Below are positions 20,685 through 32,000 of a stretch of 64,000 bases of DNA, one piece after another. The translations under genes were made by a program, and so were the position numbers. Each line of letters starts with the position of its first letter. The first letter of the stretch is position 1. The notes under the pieces are model-generated. The model was not told the origin of the DNA. It saw only the letters and a program-made list of their open reading frames with translations, and did no database searches. Origin of the DNA: Cordylochernes scorpioides (lineage: Eukaryota > Arthropoda > Arachnida > Pseudoscorpiones > Chernetidae). The DNA is taken from NCBI GenBank assembly GCA_030710605.1, contig CP092886.1:47097794-47161793 (forward strand), in the 5' to 3' direction.

Positions 20685-21050
20685 TTGGTCCTAGAGATTT
20701 CTTGAGAAATCAAGGAATGGAAAATTGTAGTCAAAATTTCGTGAATGCGATAAACATCAAAAAAGTAATATAAAAAAAGAAAAAGGTCAGGTTTTGATAT
20801 TAAAAGTAAAAAGGGCATTTCCTTTACAGCACTTTTAGAAGGCAGAGCGCCATCTAGTGGAACAAAAATCAACTAAGCACTGATTTTGATTGTTCCATAA
20901 TATTTGACCAATCCATTTTTTATAAATCAAGAAAAGCCAACCATCATTATAAAGAAAAACGTTTAGATGATATTTGTTCCACTAGATGGCGCTCCGCCAT
21001 CTAAAATGCCCGTGTGAGCGGTCAGGAAACGCCCTTTCTATTTTTTTAAT
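20685..21050. repeat. R1 composite/foldback copy
   Basis: An R1 3' part (TTGGTCC...GAGAAATCAAGGAATGG, AGGTCAGGTTTTGATATT) is followed by an R1 5' part (AAGGCAGAGCGCCATCTAGT) that folds back onto TTGTTCCACTAGATGGCGC and GGTCAGGAAACGCCC. It suggests tandem or nested R1 insertion. Confidence 0.8.
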
Positions 21051-21249
21051 ATTATAAGGTTGTCCTAAAAGTTCGTGTTTTTCTTATTACTTGGCGAATA
21101 ATATTATTACTGCGAATACATAATACAATTACTTTATACATAATACAAAGACATTATACATAACGGCGAATAATATAACGAATAATATTGGTATTTCAAT
21201 TTTTGCAAGTGTTTACGAACCTTTGGGACAACATTGTAATAACTAACCA

Positions 21250-21442
21250 TTTTATTATTATTTTTTTTACCTTTCTCACATTTTAGCGTATTTACGCAAA
21301 TTTGGTTTTAACTTCCCATTTCTTAATTTCTCAGAAAGCCTTAAGACCAAATTTTTGGTCGTAGAGGTACAGCCTGTACCACGCTGACGAGGGCCAATAG
21401 CCCGAAACGCGTTCGTGGTTGGCTTTTCTTGATTTATCTATA
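21250..21442 (-). repeat. R1-family repeat, 3' half
   Basis: The inverse orientation of the R1 core: GTATTTACGCAAATTTGG, CAAATTTTTGGTCGTAGAGG, TACAGCCTGTACCACGCTGA, CGAGGGCCAATAGCCCGAAA, CGCGTTCGTGGTTGGC. Confidence 0.85.
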
Positions 21443-22140
21443 TTTGTGTGAGCGAATTATAAAACGCGATTTTTGAAGTTGTTCTATTGTAAAAATAAAA
21501 GTATCGTGTTAATTGATTTCAGTAGAGAATTGTTCGATGCAAGGCTCTTTTATATATTTCTACTATTCTTAAAACCCCGATATGTCTATAGAGTGTTCTA
21601 AAATACCTCAACCAGAAAATCCTCTAAAGTGTCCAAATTTAATGAGAAAAGTAGAAATATATAATTGGAGGTATCGATGGTGGTTTAAACTGGCAACTGC
21701 ACGGATGATTCATCAGCCTGGCTCTTCAAATGCTTTCTCATCGTAATAAGGACAGAAGTAAGTTGCGCTAATTGTAAAAATATGCTTCAATAAATAAGCA
21801 TTAAGTGCAAGCAACATAGTCTCCACGTGGCTCATCCTGGGTGATTTCGAATTATTGAAATAAACAGTGATGCTAATATATATTTTTGTCTACTCAGAAA
21901 TATCCGTCGTATATGCGAATATATAATCTAGTTGTGTTTATATATTCGAGATTTCATCTATATTTTTCAATAATGATATTTTTTAAACCTTTTATTTAAT
22001 ATATAGTAGTTTATATGGTTTAGTACGCTACGACCTTTGTCTCAATATTTGCATATATCAGGAAAACTTTCGAGATCCTGTTTTCCCATTAGCACCAAAC
22101 ATGTTGTTTTAATGAAACCCGGTTTTTTGTTGTAGATACC
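21443..22140. other. Interval without recognised features
   Basis: AT-rich sequence without supported ORF or recurrent repeat. Confidence 0.5.
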
Positions 22141-22149
22141 TGGCGTTGA

Positions 22150-22390
22150 GTGACCTGAGACAAATCGCGCTCCAAAGTGCAGCTATGTCTGTCAATAGCT
22201 GCAGTGAAAAGGCAATCGGCACAAAATGGATTGGTTAACTGCTGGTGCGTTTCCCACCGCAGCGGCCATGAATGGAACTAATCGTTTGTTGTTGGGCCGC
22301 CGCGGACACATAATGGCTCCATTATCTTTGTCACCCCGCACGACGTGTTTGTTTGACCCTCTCCATTCCCAACATGTATCTTTCCCCTAA
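22150..22390. other. GC-rich island, candidate regulatory element
   Basis: Unique GC-rich block with AATGGATTGGTTAACTGC, CCACCGCAGCGGCCATGAAT, GGGCCGCCGCGGACACATAA and ACCCCGCACGACGTG. No ORF of note. Candidate conserved non-coding element by composition. Confidence 0.35.
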
Positions 22391-22594
22391 GTACTTTCTA
22401 TACACATTCATCATGTAATATATATATGAGAGGGGAGTTTAAATCCACCTAGGATTATAAAGCCATTCTACATCATGAGAAGTCGATAAATAATGGATTT
22501 ATGTGTGGAGTGAGCTGTGTGTGGAGTTGGCTTCTAAATATACCTCATTTGTCTTAGGTAGAGCATACCGCATTTGAGTATTGACATGTTACCG

Positions 22595-22905
22595 TTTAGA
22601 TCGTAATTATAACTTTCCACCTTGAAGGTGTACGAGTGGCATAAACCGTCGATTTATGATACCCATAACCCGGGATCGAATTCCTCATCGGACACTTTTT
22701 TTCAGAAAATTGAATTGCTCCAATTTTCCCGATTCTTACAAAAGTCCAAACCCACAAGTGTGTGCAAGTAACAAAATGGGGCTCTGGCACATTTGTAAGT
22801 ACGAAAGTCGAACTGCCTTCCACATATATAGACATGTGGTGAACTAACAGTTAAAAGAAGTCATCAACTGCTACTCACCATGATTTTCATGGCCTGTACC
22901 CAATA
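22595..22905 (+). mobile_element. tRNA-related SINE, copy 2
   Basis: The head has a degraded B box (CGGGATCGAATTCC). The body has CCGATTCTTACAAAAGTCCA, ATGGGGCTCTGGCACATTTG, AAGTCGAACTGCC and AGACATGTGGTG. Same order as copy 1 (8395-8690) on the opposite strand. Confidence 0.85.
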
Positions 22906-23263
22906 TACTAGAGATCATAATAATAAAAAAACTCTTTGAAGGAAGAAACTGAAGTAATGCTTTAAACCTAGACGCGTCGATATAGGATAAATATTATATA
23001 GATAAACGCGTTAGATGGAGGATTGATATTGCCACGTGGAAAATTAGGGAAGACAAAAACTTCAGAAGGAGACAACAATTTATTTCAGGCAAGGACAAAC
23101 TATCAGTAGTAAACAAAAGATAAGTCACGAGGCAAATTTACAGAGTAGCCAAATATAAACATAAAAATGACCACTCTGTTAATAAAATAATAAAATTAAT
23201 GAATACTTTGTTACATAGCTTTTTCCCTATGGGAGCTGTGACCCACAGCTAGCAATTATTGTA

Positions 23264-24572
23264 CAAGGTGTGTCCAATAAATAATTAGACTGGTCAAAAA
23301 TAAAGAAAAAATTGAATGATTAAAAAAAAATATTAGTATTTTTCAAAATAGTCCCCTCCCGCAGCTATACATAATTTCCATCTCTTCTCCCATGATTTAA
23401 AACATTTAGAAAAGGCATCTTTCGGGATTTCCTTCAAGACCCTTTTTCGAATCCGCTATTATCGACTATCTAGTGTCAAATCTCCTTCCTTTTAGACCCA
23501 TTTTGAGTTTTGGAAAGAGAAAAAAATAATTTGGAGCTAGGTCTGGGGAATAGGTAGGTTGTTGAAGTATTTGGATGCCGTTTTTAGCCAAATAAGTCAG
23601 TACAGATGTAGCGGTGTGTGGTGGTGCATTATCATGATGGATAATCCAATTTTTGGAACTCCACATTTCACTTCTTTTCAGACGAATTGATTCACGTACA
23701 CGTCTCATAATGTTTAAATAAGACTCCTTATTGATTGTTTGACCTTCCTCTAGATATTCATAATGCACAATTCCCTTTATGTCAAAGAACGTGACCAATA
23801 AGACTTTGTTTTTTGACTTGCAAATGACTTGGGTTTCTTCGTTCTTGGTTCATCTTTTCCTTTCCACTCCATGGATTGGCGTTTTATTTCCGGGTCATAC
23901 CCGTAAACCCATGTCTCGTCTCCAGATATTACTTTTTCCTTCCAATTAGGTTTCTTCCACCATTTCAAGCATTTTTTTGGCAACTTCAACGCGATTCTCC
24001 TTTTATTGGATTGTGAGCATTTTAGGGACAAATTTTGAAGGTGTCTTCTTTAACTGCAAGTCTTCTTTAATTATCGATCCAACTAATGATTTTGATATCC
24101 CTGTTTCTTCCTCAATGTCCCGTAACCCTATTCGTGGATTTTATTTTATCAAATTTGAAATTTGGCTCATCTTTTCAGGGTTCCTGTGCAGAATTGGACG
24201 TCCAACACGCTTCTCATCTTTCACCGATTCCATTCCATTTTTAAATCGTGAAAACCATCTAAATGTGGTGGGCTTATTTACCAATGGGCCAATTTCAACA
24301 AATCTAAAGTTTTTGAAGCCGATTTCCCAATTTTTTAGCAATTTTTAATACAAATTCGTTGTTCGAATTTTCTATCCATTACAAATTAGAAGTTGTTATG
24401 CAAGGCGTTCTTTTTACAAGCTTACAATTTATCGACTGCGCGCGCAATCACGTGATGTGATATACCGCAGTGTAGCTGAAGCTTTCTAATTTTTTAATAG
24501 ACTCTTTAAAAAAATATCATTTCATTTTTTCTTTGTTTTTGACCGGTCTCATTATTTATTGGACACACCTTG
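23264..24572 (-). mobile_element. Mariner element, complete ends
   Basis: 1309 bp bounded by inverted repeats starting CAAGGTGTGTCCAATAAATA, matching for about 60 bp (also TGGTCAAAAA/CGGTCAAAAA and AAAGAAAAAA), with TA duplicated on each side (23262-23263, 24573-24574). It inserted into the TRIM. The ends are well preserved, making it the youngest DNA transposon in the window. Confidence 0.95.
23466..24350 (-). pseudogene. Mariner transposase, frameshifted, third catalytic Asp lost
   Basis: Three minus-strand segments. 24350-24141 holds the N-terminal DNA-binding part (NKPTTFRWFSRFKNG, KRVGRPI). 24031-23777 holds SGDETWVYGYDPE (first catalytic Asp). 23798-23466 holds VTFFDIKGIVHYEYL, IIHHDNAPPHTA (second Asp) and YSPDLAPNYFFLFPKLK. 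In mariner transposases the third catalytic Asp is 34 residues after the second and precedes FFLF; here that position is Tyr (NYFFLF). With frame breaks between the segments it is inactive twice over. Confidence 0.9.
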
Positions 24573-25032
24573 TAGATACTGACATGGATCTGACGTGCTT
24601 TTGCCAAGGATTCCATCGAAGTCTTGGAACTTTGTCCCTAGTACTTTTGCGTCCTTTTTTTTGCGGCGTGAAGAGCGGCTTTGTCGTCGTATCGTCTATA
24701 GGGAAATCGTCATTTTCGAGGGAAGTCTTGGCTTTAGCACGGCGGTGGAATACTGGAGTCAGTCTTCGCAAATGTAGATCACAGCACCCATGGCTTCAAG
24801 GTCTTCTCGGCGGTCTTCCCTAACTTACCCAGCAGCTCCACCAAAATGCCACGTGGAAAATTAGAGAAGACAAAAACTTCAGGAGGAGACAACAATTTAT
24901 TTCAGGCAAGGACAAACTATCAGTAGTAAACAAAAGATAAGCCACGAGGCAAATTTACAGAGTAGCCAAATATAAACATAAAAATGACCACTCTGTTAAT
25001 AAAATAATAAAATTAATGAATACTTTGTTACA

Positions 25033-25514
25033 ATATACAAGACATATATTATGTATCTGATTAATATAAAGGATCTAGGCGTTAGATATGGGAATTACTA
25101 TAATAAAATTATAGGCTATATAGATAATAGATATAAGTTAGATACCAGGAATTCAATATGAGGATTTACAAGCCTTTCTTTTGAGATGACGATGATCTTA
25201 TTCACGTAAATCAACTCCTCCTTAAATACTCCCCCATTTACTATCTACCATTCTCAATTTCTCAGAGTAAGGTATAAGCTATTACGTAAGGCGAATTAAG
25301 ATGTCCCCATTCTACACAATGGGAAGTTTAGTCCTCATTCAGTGTTGTGTTTGCTTGGTTGATAAAGAGTATTCAGATATTTCCAGATTCGCGCTTATGA
25401 GGATTTATTGTAAACGCTACTTGTACATCCTATATATTATTGTTATTTGACCCGCTGTTATTCACATATATTTATAGAACGAATTAGTGTTGCGCAAGGA
25501 CGCTTCAAATCTAT
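25033..25514. other. Interval without recognised features
   Basis: AT-rich sequence; no supported gene. A fragment resembling the TRIM LTR (AAAATTAGGAAAGACAAAAT) recurs just beyond, near 25855. Confidence 0.45.
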
Positions 25515-26062
25515 ATTTATAAAATTGAATGTCTGTCTGTTTGTCTGTACTCTATAGATTCAAAAACCATACATCTAATCGCCGTGAAATTTTGGGATAT
25601 TATTAGGTATATCACCGGGAAGGTTTTTGAAAAATAATTTCATGATTATCTTGAATATCCTTAGAGTTATTTGCAGATTTGTAGATTTAACTCGCAAGCA
25701 GCGCCCCCATTGTGACGATGATAACAGGTTTTCTTATCACTAAGTTTGTTATCTTAAATATTATTTATCAAAAGTAAGATTATCTCAGGATGACACGGCA
25801 ATGTGACACGGGAAAAAATGTTCACTAGATAAAACTATGATTTTCTAATGTAGAAAATTAGGAAAGACAAAATTCAGGATGACACGGCACACAGGGACCG
25901 GGAAAAAATGTTCACTTTATCGAGAGATTCAAATTTACGAGTTTCAAATTATCAAAATATATCTTTTTTTTAATAAGTTTTTAGAGAATTGTTTTAACAA
26001 ATGTTCGCTAGACAAACCTTTACTCGGGTTAAACCTCGGGCGAAGCCGGGTACGTCCGCTAT
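25515..26062 (+). mobile_element. Non-autonomous Helitron
   Basis: It starts near TATATTTATAAAATTGAATG and TCTGTCTGT and includes ATCGCCGTGAAATTTTGGG and CTCGCAAGCAGCGCC, both shared with 50670-50820. It ends with the hairpin CTCGGGCGAAGCCGGG and ACGTCCGCTA, matching the Helitron end at 52965-53030. The final CTAG is mutated. Confidence 0.75.
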
Positions 26063-26129
26063 ATTTTATAAATATACTGCACAAGCAAAACTCTTTCCTC
26101 AACAATACCAAGCGCTGAATGACTACTAA

Positions 26130-27335
26130 TACCATATGTTGTGAAGTGGGGATGTCAATTCACCTTTGGCCATAGGTAGTTGCCGGCGTTTTGAAAGTTT
26201 CTTGAAAACGTGCACTTTCGATGCCCTTCATATACAGAAGTTTATTCTCTATCGCAGTTGGGCCTTTTAAAAATGCGCTGACGGCCACATTAAAATGTGG
26301 GAATCTATGGGTTCAATAGTAGCATATAAAACCTCTGGTATTTGGACAGCCAACGTTTTTTACATATCCGAAATTATATAAATTTAAAAAGTCATCCATT
26401 AATGCACTCATTAGGTCTATATTTTTCAAGCTTTCACACTCCTGCTGATTCCTGCACGGAATCATCATGTTAATTTACATACTGTATGAATTCATCGCTA
26501 TTTATGTCGGAGACAAGGATTTTCACTTAATGTCAAGCAAATGGAAGCCGCCTGACTTCACTGGAAACTACATCCTGAGGGAAACAAGCCATTTATACAA
26601 CATTTACATCTTTGTATCGTTTTATTTGGGAGAAAGGTATACCTTCATCACGAAGTCAAAGAGTCAGGTCATGAGAGAACGCACACACAATGCGGTTTTC
26701 CTCTAAGTCGTTGCACTGAATCCCCATATAACCTCCAGACAATTGTCTCACGAGTCAAAAAGGTACGAGAAAAGACATTACATGATAATAGAATTTTATC
26801 CATACCACCTTCAACTTGTTCAGGAATCTACAGCCTGCGGATTTCCATTCATGGGCACATTTTTGCAGCTGGACTATGCATTAGATTACAGCCTGTGCGA
26901 CATTCTTGAAGGTGGTCTTCTTTGTCTATGGGAAGACCTTTGGTAGTGAGAGCTACATAAACTTACGCAATACTCACGTTTGGGCGGTAAAAAATCCTCA
27001 TTAAAAACTCGAAATCCGTCATAAGCACCAGTTTGGCATCAATGATTGGATTAGGATACTTGGAGATCGCCCGATCGGACCTTTTCTTCTACTATATCTT
27101 CTAATAAATTAACAATATCCTCTGTTCCCTCCCCCTCCCCCTTGACTATATAGCAAACCATGCGGCTTATGCATGACAAGCTTTCAGCATACTTTTATCG
27201 TATAGTTCGTCAGTACTAGGATGTCATCTTTCCTGTCAGAAGTCTGGTCCCTTTCGTTCTCACCAGATAAATTCTCAAAATTTTCATCTTTGTACGTAAC
27301 TGAGTTGTACTCGTATTTGCTGATTAGGATTTTAC
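26130..27335 (-). pseudogene. Unidentified decayed coding stretch
   Basis: The minus strand over several frames has long protein-like runs broken by stops and shifts. Examples are SKYEYNSVTYKDENFENLSG near 27300, KYPNPIIDAKLVLMTDFEFL near 27050, and GYVKNVGCPNTRGFICYY and AFLKGPTAIENKLLYMKGIE near 26330-26230. Composition is less AT-rich than its surroundings. It may be a transposase or captured host sequence. I do not recognise the family. Confidence 0.35.
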
Positions 27336-28430
27336 TGTCCGCGCGCTAGAATATCGTATTCTTTATTTTCAGATGAGGGCCGGAACTTTGAAAAGGACGT
27401 GTCAATCCGCGATGCAGTGTTTACAGGCTTGGTTGAGAGGTCACTTTGAGCATCTGTGACGCAGTACGCAGAATAACTAGGCATATTTTCTATTTATGGA
27501 ATATTGGTCAATGGTTAGTTGAACCTTTTTTTTTTTTTGCTTCTTTTTTATATGAATCGCCGTTAGCGGTTTGTCCGTTTATTTTGTATTTAGCTTAAAA
27601 TATAAATATCCACATTTATATTTAAAAAGGTCTGTTGAGTTTTTATTAAATACCATACTTAAAATTATTTTAATCTCTATTCAAATTTGGGATTTTAGGA
27701 TGTGAATTGTTACTAAAATAGTTATCTCTCTCTTAAAAACACACATTTAGCTCATTAATTATTCAAAATCAATACAATGTTCTTATATATTTTTATATTG
27801 CCTTCATATGTAGAACCTATCCATGAAATTTGTCGGTGTAATTTAGCTAACCCTGTTCCCATACCTGTCTTTGTAAGCTTGGTAATCATTTTTTTTTGTG
27901 TAAAATTAATTGAAATTTAGGCATGCACCTTGTAGGAATTATATTTAAATATTGTATTCTGTATTTGCGTTTCTATAGATATCCCTAGAGTGGTGAATAG
28001 ACTGATTGGAGATGTGTGATGGCTATTGTTATTATTTAGACAGAAATCTGAATGTGTAATGGTAATTTCAGTAGATTTGAAATCTGGCATTCTCTTTCTG
28101 AGATTTCAGGACGGATAAACTAGAATTCATCTGAACTGTGAAGCAACCCTGAGTCCTCTCAAAATGCCAGAACTGGCGAGACCGTAAATTGGACGTTATG
28201 GAACACGGGACCATGAAAGTGGGCGTGTAGCATTTACGACGCACCAAACCGCACGCCTCCAGATGCCGTTCACCACAAGGTCTCCCAGCCTAGATTCGAC
28301 CATTGGGCGGACAGTTATTATTAACTCTTTTTGTTTGCCAATCATCGCTTTGAAGGCAAGTTTGGGATCTTCTCTCTTGTGTTATTTGCCTAATGAATCC
28401 TTAAATGTTAATTGGTTGTTTTCTATTCAC
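27336..28430. other. Mixed interval with GC-rich islands
   Basis: GC-richer unique blocks at about 27340-27480 (GATGAGGGCCGGAACTTTG, CATCTGTGACGCAGTACGC) and 28110-28420 (GTGGGCGTGTAGCATTTACG, GACGCACCAAACCGCACGCC, GACCATTGGGCGGACAG), separated by AT-rich sequence. TTTACGAC resembles an Abd-B-type site. No ORF with a recognisable domain. Confidence 0.35.
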
Positions 28431-29036
28431 TTACATGACATTTTTGTGGTTGTCATTACGGTCATCTATCTCATCTTAGAATAATGAAAAATATATGAAT
28501 ATTTTCAATTGTGATATGATTTTGCATTTTAAATATGTATTGCATTAAACTAATTTGAATATTTATTTATAAAAGAGGAGTCATTTGTTTAAAATGTTTT
28601 CCCTAAAAAAAAAAAACTCTTAAACTAACCAATCATTAAGAAATCCATATATATGTGGCAGAGAATGCAGCAAACTAGAGTTGATTAAAATATTTTCGAA
28701 AATCCCGAAAAATTCTTTGAAATAAAGAAATTATCAAATGGATTCAACCCCATATTAGTACTAGTAGATATATATATCATAAGATTTCAATAAATAAAGA
28801 ACTATATATATTAAAGGCCATATTATGTGAGCAATAGTTCCACGGAAATACTCAAAATTAAAAAAACACCCAAACAACAAAACAATTTATTATTATTTTT
28901 AAAATTTATAGTATGGTGTAATTTCAAAATTTATAAAATCGTTTTGTTATTTTAGCATTGCTTATAGCAAGAGCTTTTGTATCTATTGTTTTACAGAAGC
29001 AAATGGCCGCCTTACTATTATTATTGTTTTATATTT
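28431..29036. other. AT-rich interval before the satellite
   Basis: No gene or recurrent repeat found. Confidence 0.5.
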
Positions 29037-32000
29037 TGCGCTGCTTAATAGGGCTACAAACTCGAGGTTTTGTACCCATTGGTTCTAGTTGGTGCTGCTT
29101 AGTGGTGCTACCAACTCGAGGTTTTGTATCCATTAGTTCTAGTTGGTGTGTTTAGTGGTGCTACCAACTCGAGGTTTTGTAACCATTGGTTCTAGTTGGA
29201 GCTGCTTAGTGGTGCTACCAACTCGAGGTTTTGTAACCATTGGTTCTAGTTGGTGTGTTTAGTGGTGCTACTAACTCGAGGTTTTGTAACCATTGGTTCT
29301 AGTTGGTGCTGCTTAGTGGTGCTACCAACTCGAGGTTTTGTAACCATTGGTTCTAGTTGGTGTGTTTAGTGGTGCTACCAACTCGAGGTTTTGTATCCAT
29401 TAGTTCTAGTTGGTGTGTTTAGTGGTGCTACCAACTCGAGGTTTTGTAACCATTGGTTCTAGTTGGTGTGTTTAGTGGTGCTACCAACTCGAGGTTTTGT
29501 AACCATTGGTTCTAGTTGGTGTGTTTAGTGGTGCTACTAACTCGAGGTTTTGTAACCATTGGTTCTAGTTGGTGCTGCTTAGTGGTGCTACCAACTCGAG
29601 GTTTTGTAACCATTGGTTCTAGTTGGTGCTGCTTAGTGGTGCTACCAACTCGAGGTTTTGTAACCATTGGTTCTAGTTGGTGCTGCTTAGTGGTACTACC
29701 AACTCGAGGTTTTGTATCCATTAGTTCTAGTTGGTGTGTTTAGTGGTGCTACCAACTCGAGGTTTTGTAACCATTGGTTCTAGTTGGTGCTGCTTAGTGG
29801 TGCTACCAACTCGAGGTTTTGTAACCATTGGTTCTAGTTGGTGCTGCTTAGTGGTGCTACCAACTCGAGGTTTTGTAACCATTGGTTCTAGTTGGTGTGT
29901 TTAGTGGTGCTACTAACTCGAGGTTTTGTACCCATTAGTTCTACTTGTTGTGTTTAGTGGTGCAACTAACTCGAGGTTTTGCACCTATTGGTTCTAGTTG
30001 GTGTGTTTAGTGGTGCTACCAACTCGAGGTTTGGTAACCATTGGTTCTAGTTGGTGTGTTTAGTGGTGCTACTAACTCGAGATTTTGTACCCATTGGTTC
30101 TAGTTGGTGTGTTTAGTGGTGCTACTAACTCGAGGTTTTGCACCTATTGGTTCTAGTTGGTGTGTTTAGTGGTGCTACCAACTCGAGGTTTGGTAACCAT
30201 TGGTTCTAGTTGGTGTGTTTAGTGGTGCTACTAACTCGAGATTTTGTACCCATTGGTTCTAGTTGGTGTGTTTAGTGGTGCTACTAACTCGAGGTTTTGT
30301 ACCCATTAGTTCTAGTTGGTGTGTTTAGTGGTGCTACTAACTCGAGGTTTGGTAACCATTGGTTCTAGTTGGTGTGTTTAGTGGTGCTACTAACTCGAGG
30401 TTTTGTACCCATTAGTTCTAGTTGGTGTGTTTAGTGGTGCTACTAACTCGAGGTTTTGTAACCATTGGTTCTAGTTGGTGCTGCTTAGTGGTGCTACCAA
30501 CTCGAGGTTTTGTAACCATTGGTTCTAGTTGGTGCTGCTTAGTGGTACTACCAACTCGAGGTTTTGTATCCATTAGTGCTAGTTGGTGTGTTTAGTGGTG
30601 CTACCAACTCGAGGTTTTGTAACCATTGGTTCTAGTTGGTGCTGCTTAGTGGTGCTACCAACTCGAGGTTTTGTAACCATTGGTTCTAGTTGGTGTGTTT
30701 AGTGGTGCTACCAACTCGAGGTTTTGTAACCATTGGTTCTAGTTGGTGCTGCTTAGTGGTGCTACCAACTCGAGGTTTTGTAACCATTGGTTCTAGTTGG
30801 TGTGTTTAGTGGTGCTACTAACTCGAGGTTTTGCACCTATTGGTTCTAGTTGGTGTGTTTAGTGGTGCTACCAACTCGAGCTTTGGTAACCATTGGTTCT
30901 AGTTGGTGTGTTTAGTGGTGCTACTAACTCGAGGTTTTGTACCCATTAGTTCTACTTGTTGTGTTTAGTGGTGCAACTAACTCGAGGTTTTGCACCTATT
31001 GGTTCTAGTTGGTGTGTTTAGTGGTGCTACCAACTCGAGGTTTGGTAACCATTGGTTCTAGTTGGTGTGTTTAGTGGTGCTACTAACTCGAGATTTTGTA
31101 CCCATTGGTTCTAGTTGGTGTGTTTAGTGGTGCTACTAACTCGAGGTTTTGCACCTATTGGTTCTAGTTGGTGTGTTTAGTGGTGCTACCAACTCGAGGT
31201 TTGGTAACCATTGGTTCTAGTTGGTGTGTTTAGTGGTGCTACTAACTCGAGATTTTGTACCCATTGGTTCTAGTTGGTGTGTTTAGTGGTGCTACTAACT
31301 CGAGGTTTTGTACCCATTAGTTCTAGTTGGTGTGTTTAGTGGTGCTACTAACTCGAGGTTTGGTAACCATTGGTTCTAGTTGGTATGTTTAGTGGTGCTA
31401 CTAACTCGAGGTTTTGTACCCATTAGTTCTAGTTGGTGTGTTTAGTGGTGCTACTAACTCGAGGTTTTGTAACCATTGGTTCTAGTTGGTGTGTTTAGTG
31501 GTGCTACTAACTCGAGGTTTTGTACCCATTGGTTCTAGTTGGTGTGTTTAGTGGTGCTACTAACTCGAGGTTTTGTACCCATTGGTTCTAGTTGGTGTGT
31601 TTAGTGGTGCTACTAACTCGAGATTTTGTACCCATTGGTTCTAGTTGGTGTGTTTAGTGGTGCTACTAACTCGAGGTTTTGCACCTATTGGTTCTAGTTG
31701 GTGTGTTTAGTGGTGCTACCAACTCGAGGTTTGGTAACCATTGGTTCTAGTTGGTGTGTTTAGTGGTGCTACTAACTCGAGATTTTGTACCCATTGGTTC
31801 TAGTTGGTGTGTTTAGTGGTGCTACTAACTCGAGGTTTTGTACCCATTAGTTCTAGTTGGTGTGTTTAGTGGTGCTACTAACTCGAGGTTTGGTAACCAT
31901 TGGTTCTAGTTGGTGTGTTTAGTGGTGCTACGAACTCGAGGTTTTGTACCCATTAGTTCTAGTTGGTGTGTTTAGTGGTGCTACTAACTCGAGGTTTTGT

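Larger units (their letters stand above)
23030..25032 (-). mobile_element. TRIM (miniature LTR element) with mariner insert
   Basis: Two 186-bp direct repeats (23030-23215 and 24847-25032), TG...CA bounded, differ at only about three positions and are flanked by ATAT. On the minus strand the element reads LTR, then TGGTGGAGCTGCTGGG directly inside (a plausible primer-binding site, TGG first), then about 320 bp, a purine tract (ATAGGGAAAAAG) and the second LTR. The LTR carries AATAAA on the minus strand. The interior lacks pol and was split by the mariner at 23264-24572. A short minus-strand frame (24556-24771) is the only internal coding hint. Confidence 0.85.

Noticed and set aside
29512-29743. 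ORFs within satellite A on both strands
   Set aside because: They extend only through consecutive 54-bp units and break at every 53-bp unit. No codon conservation beyond the DNA repeat.
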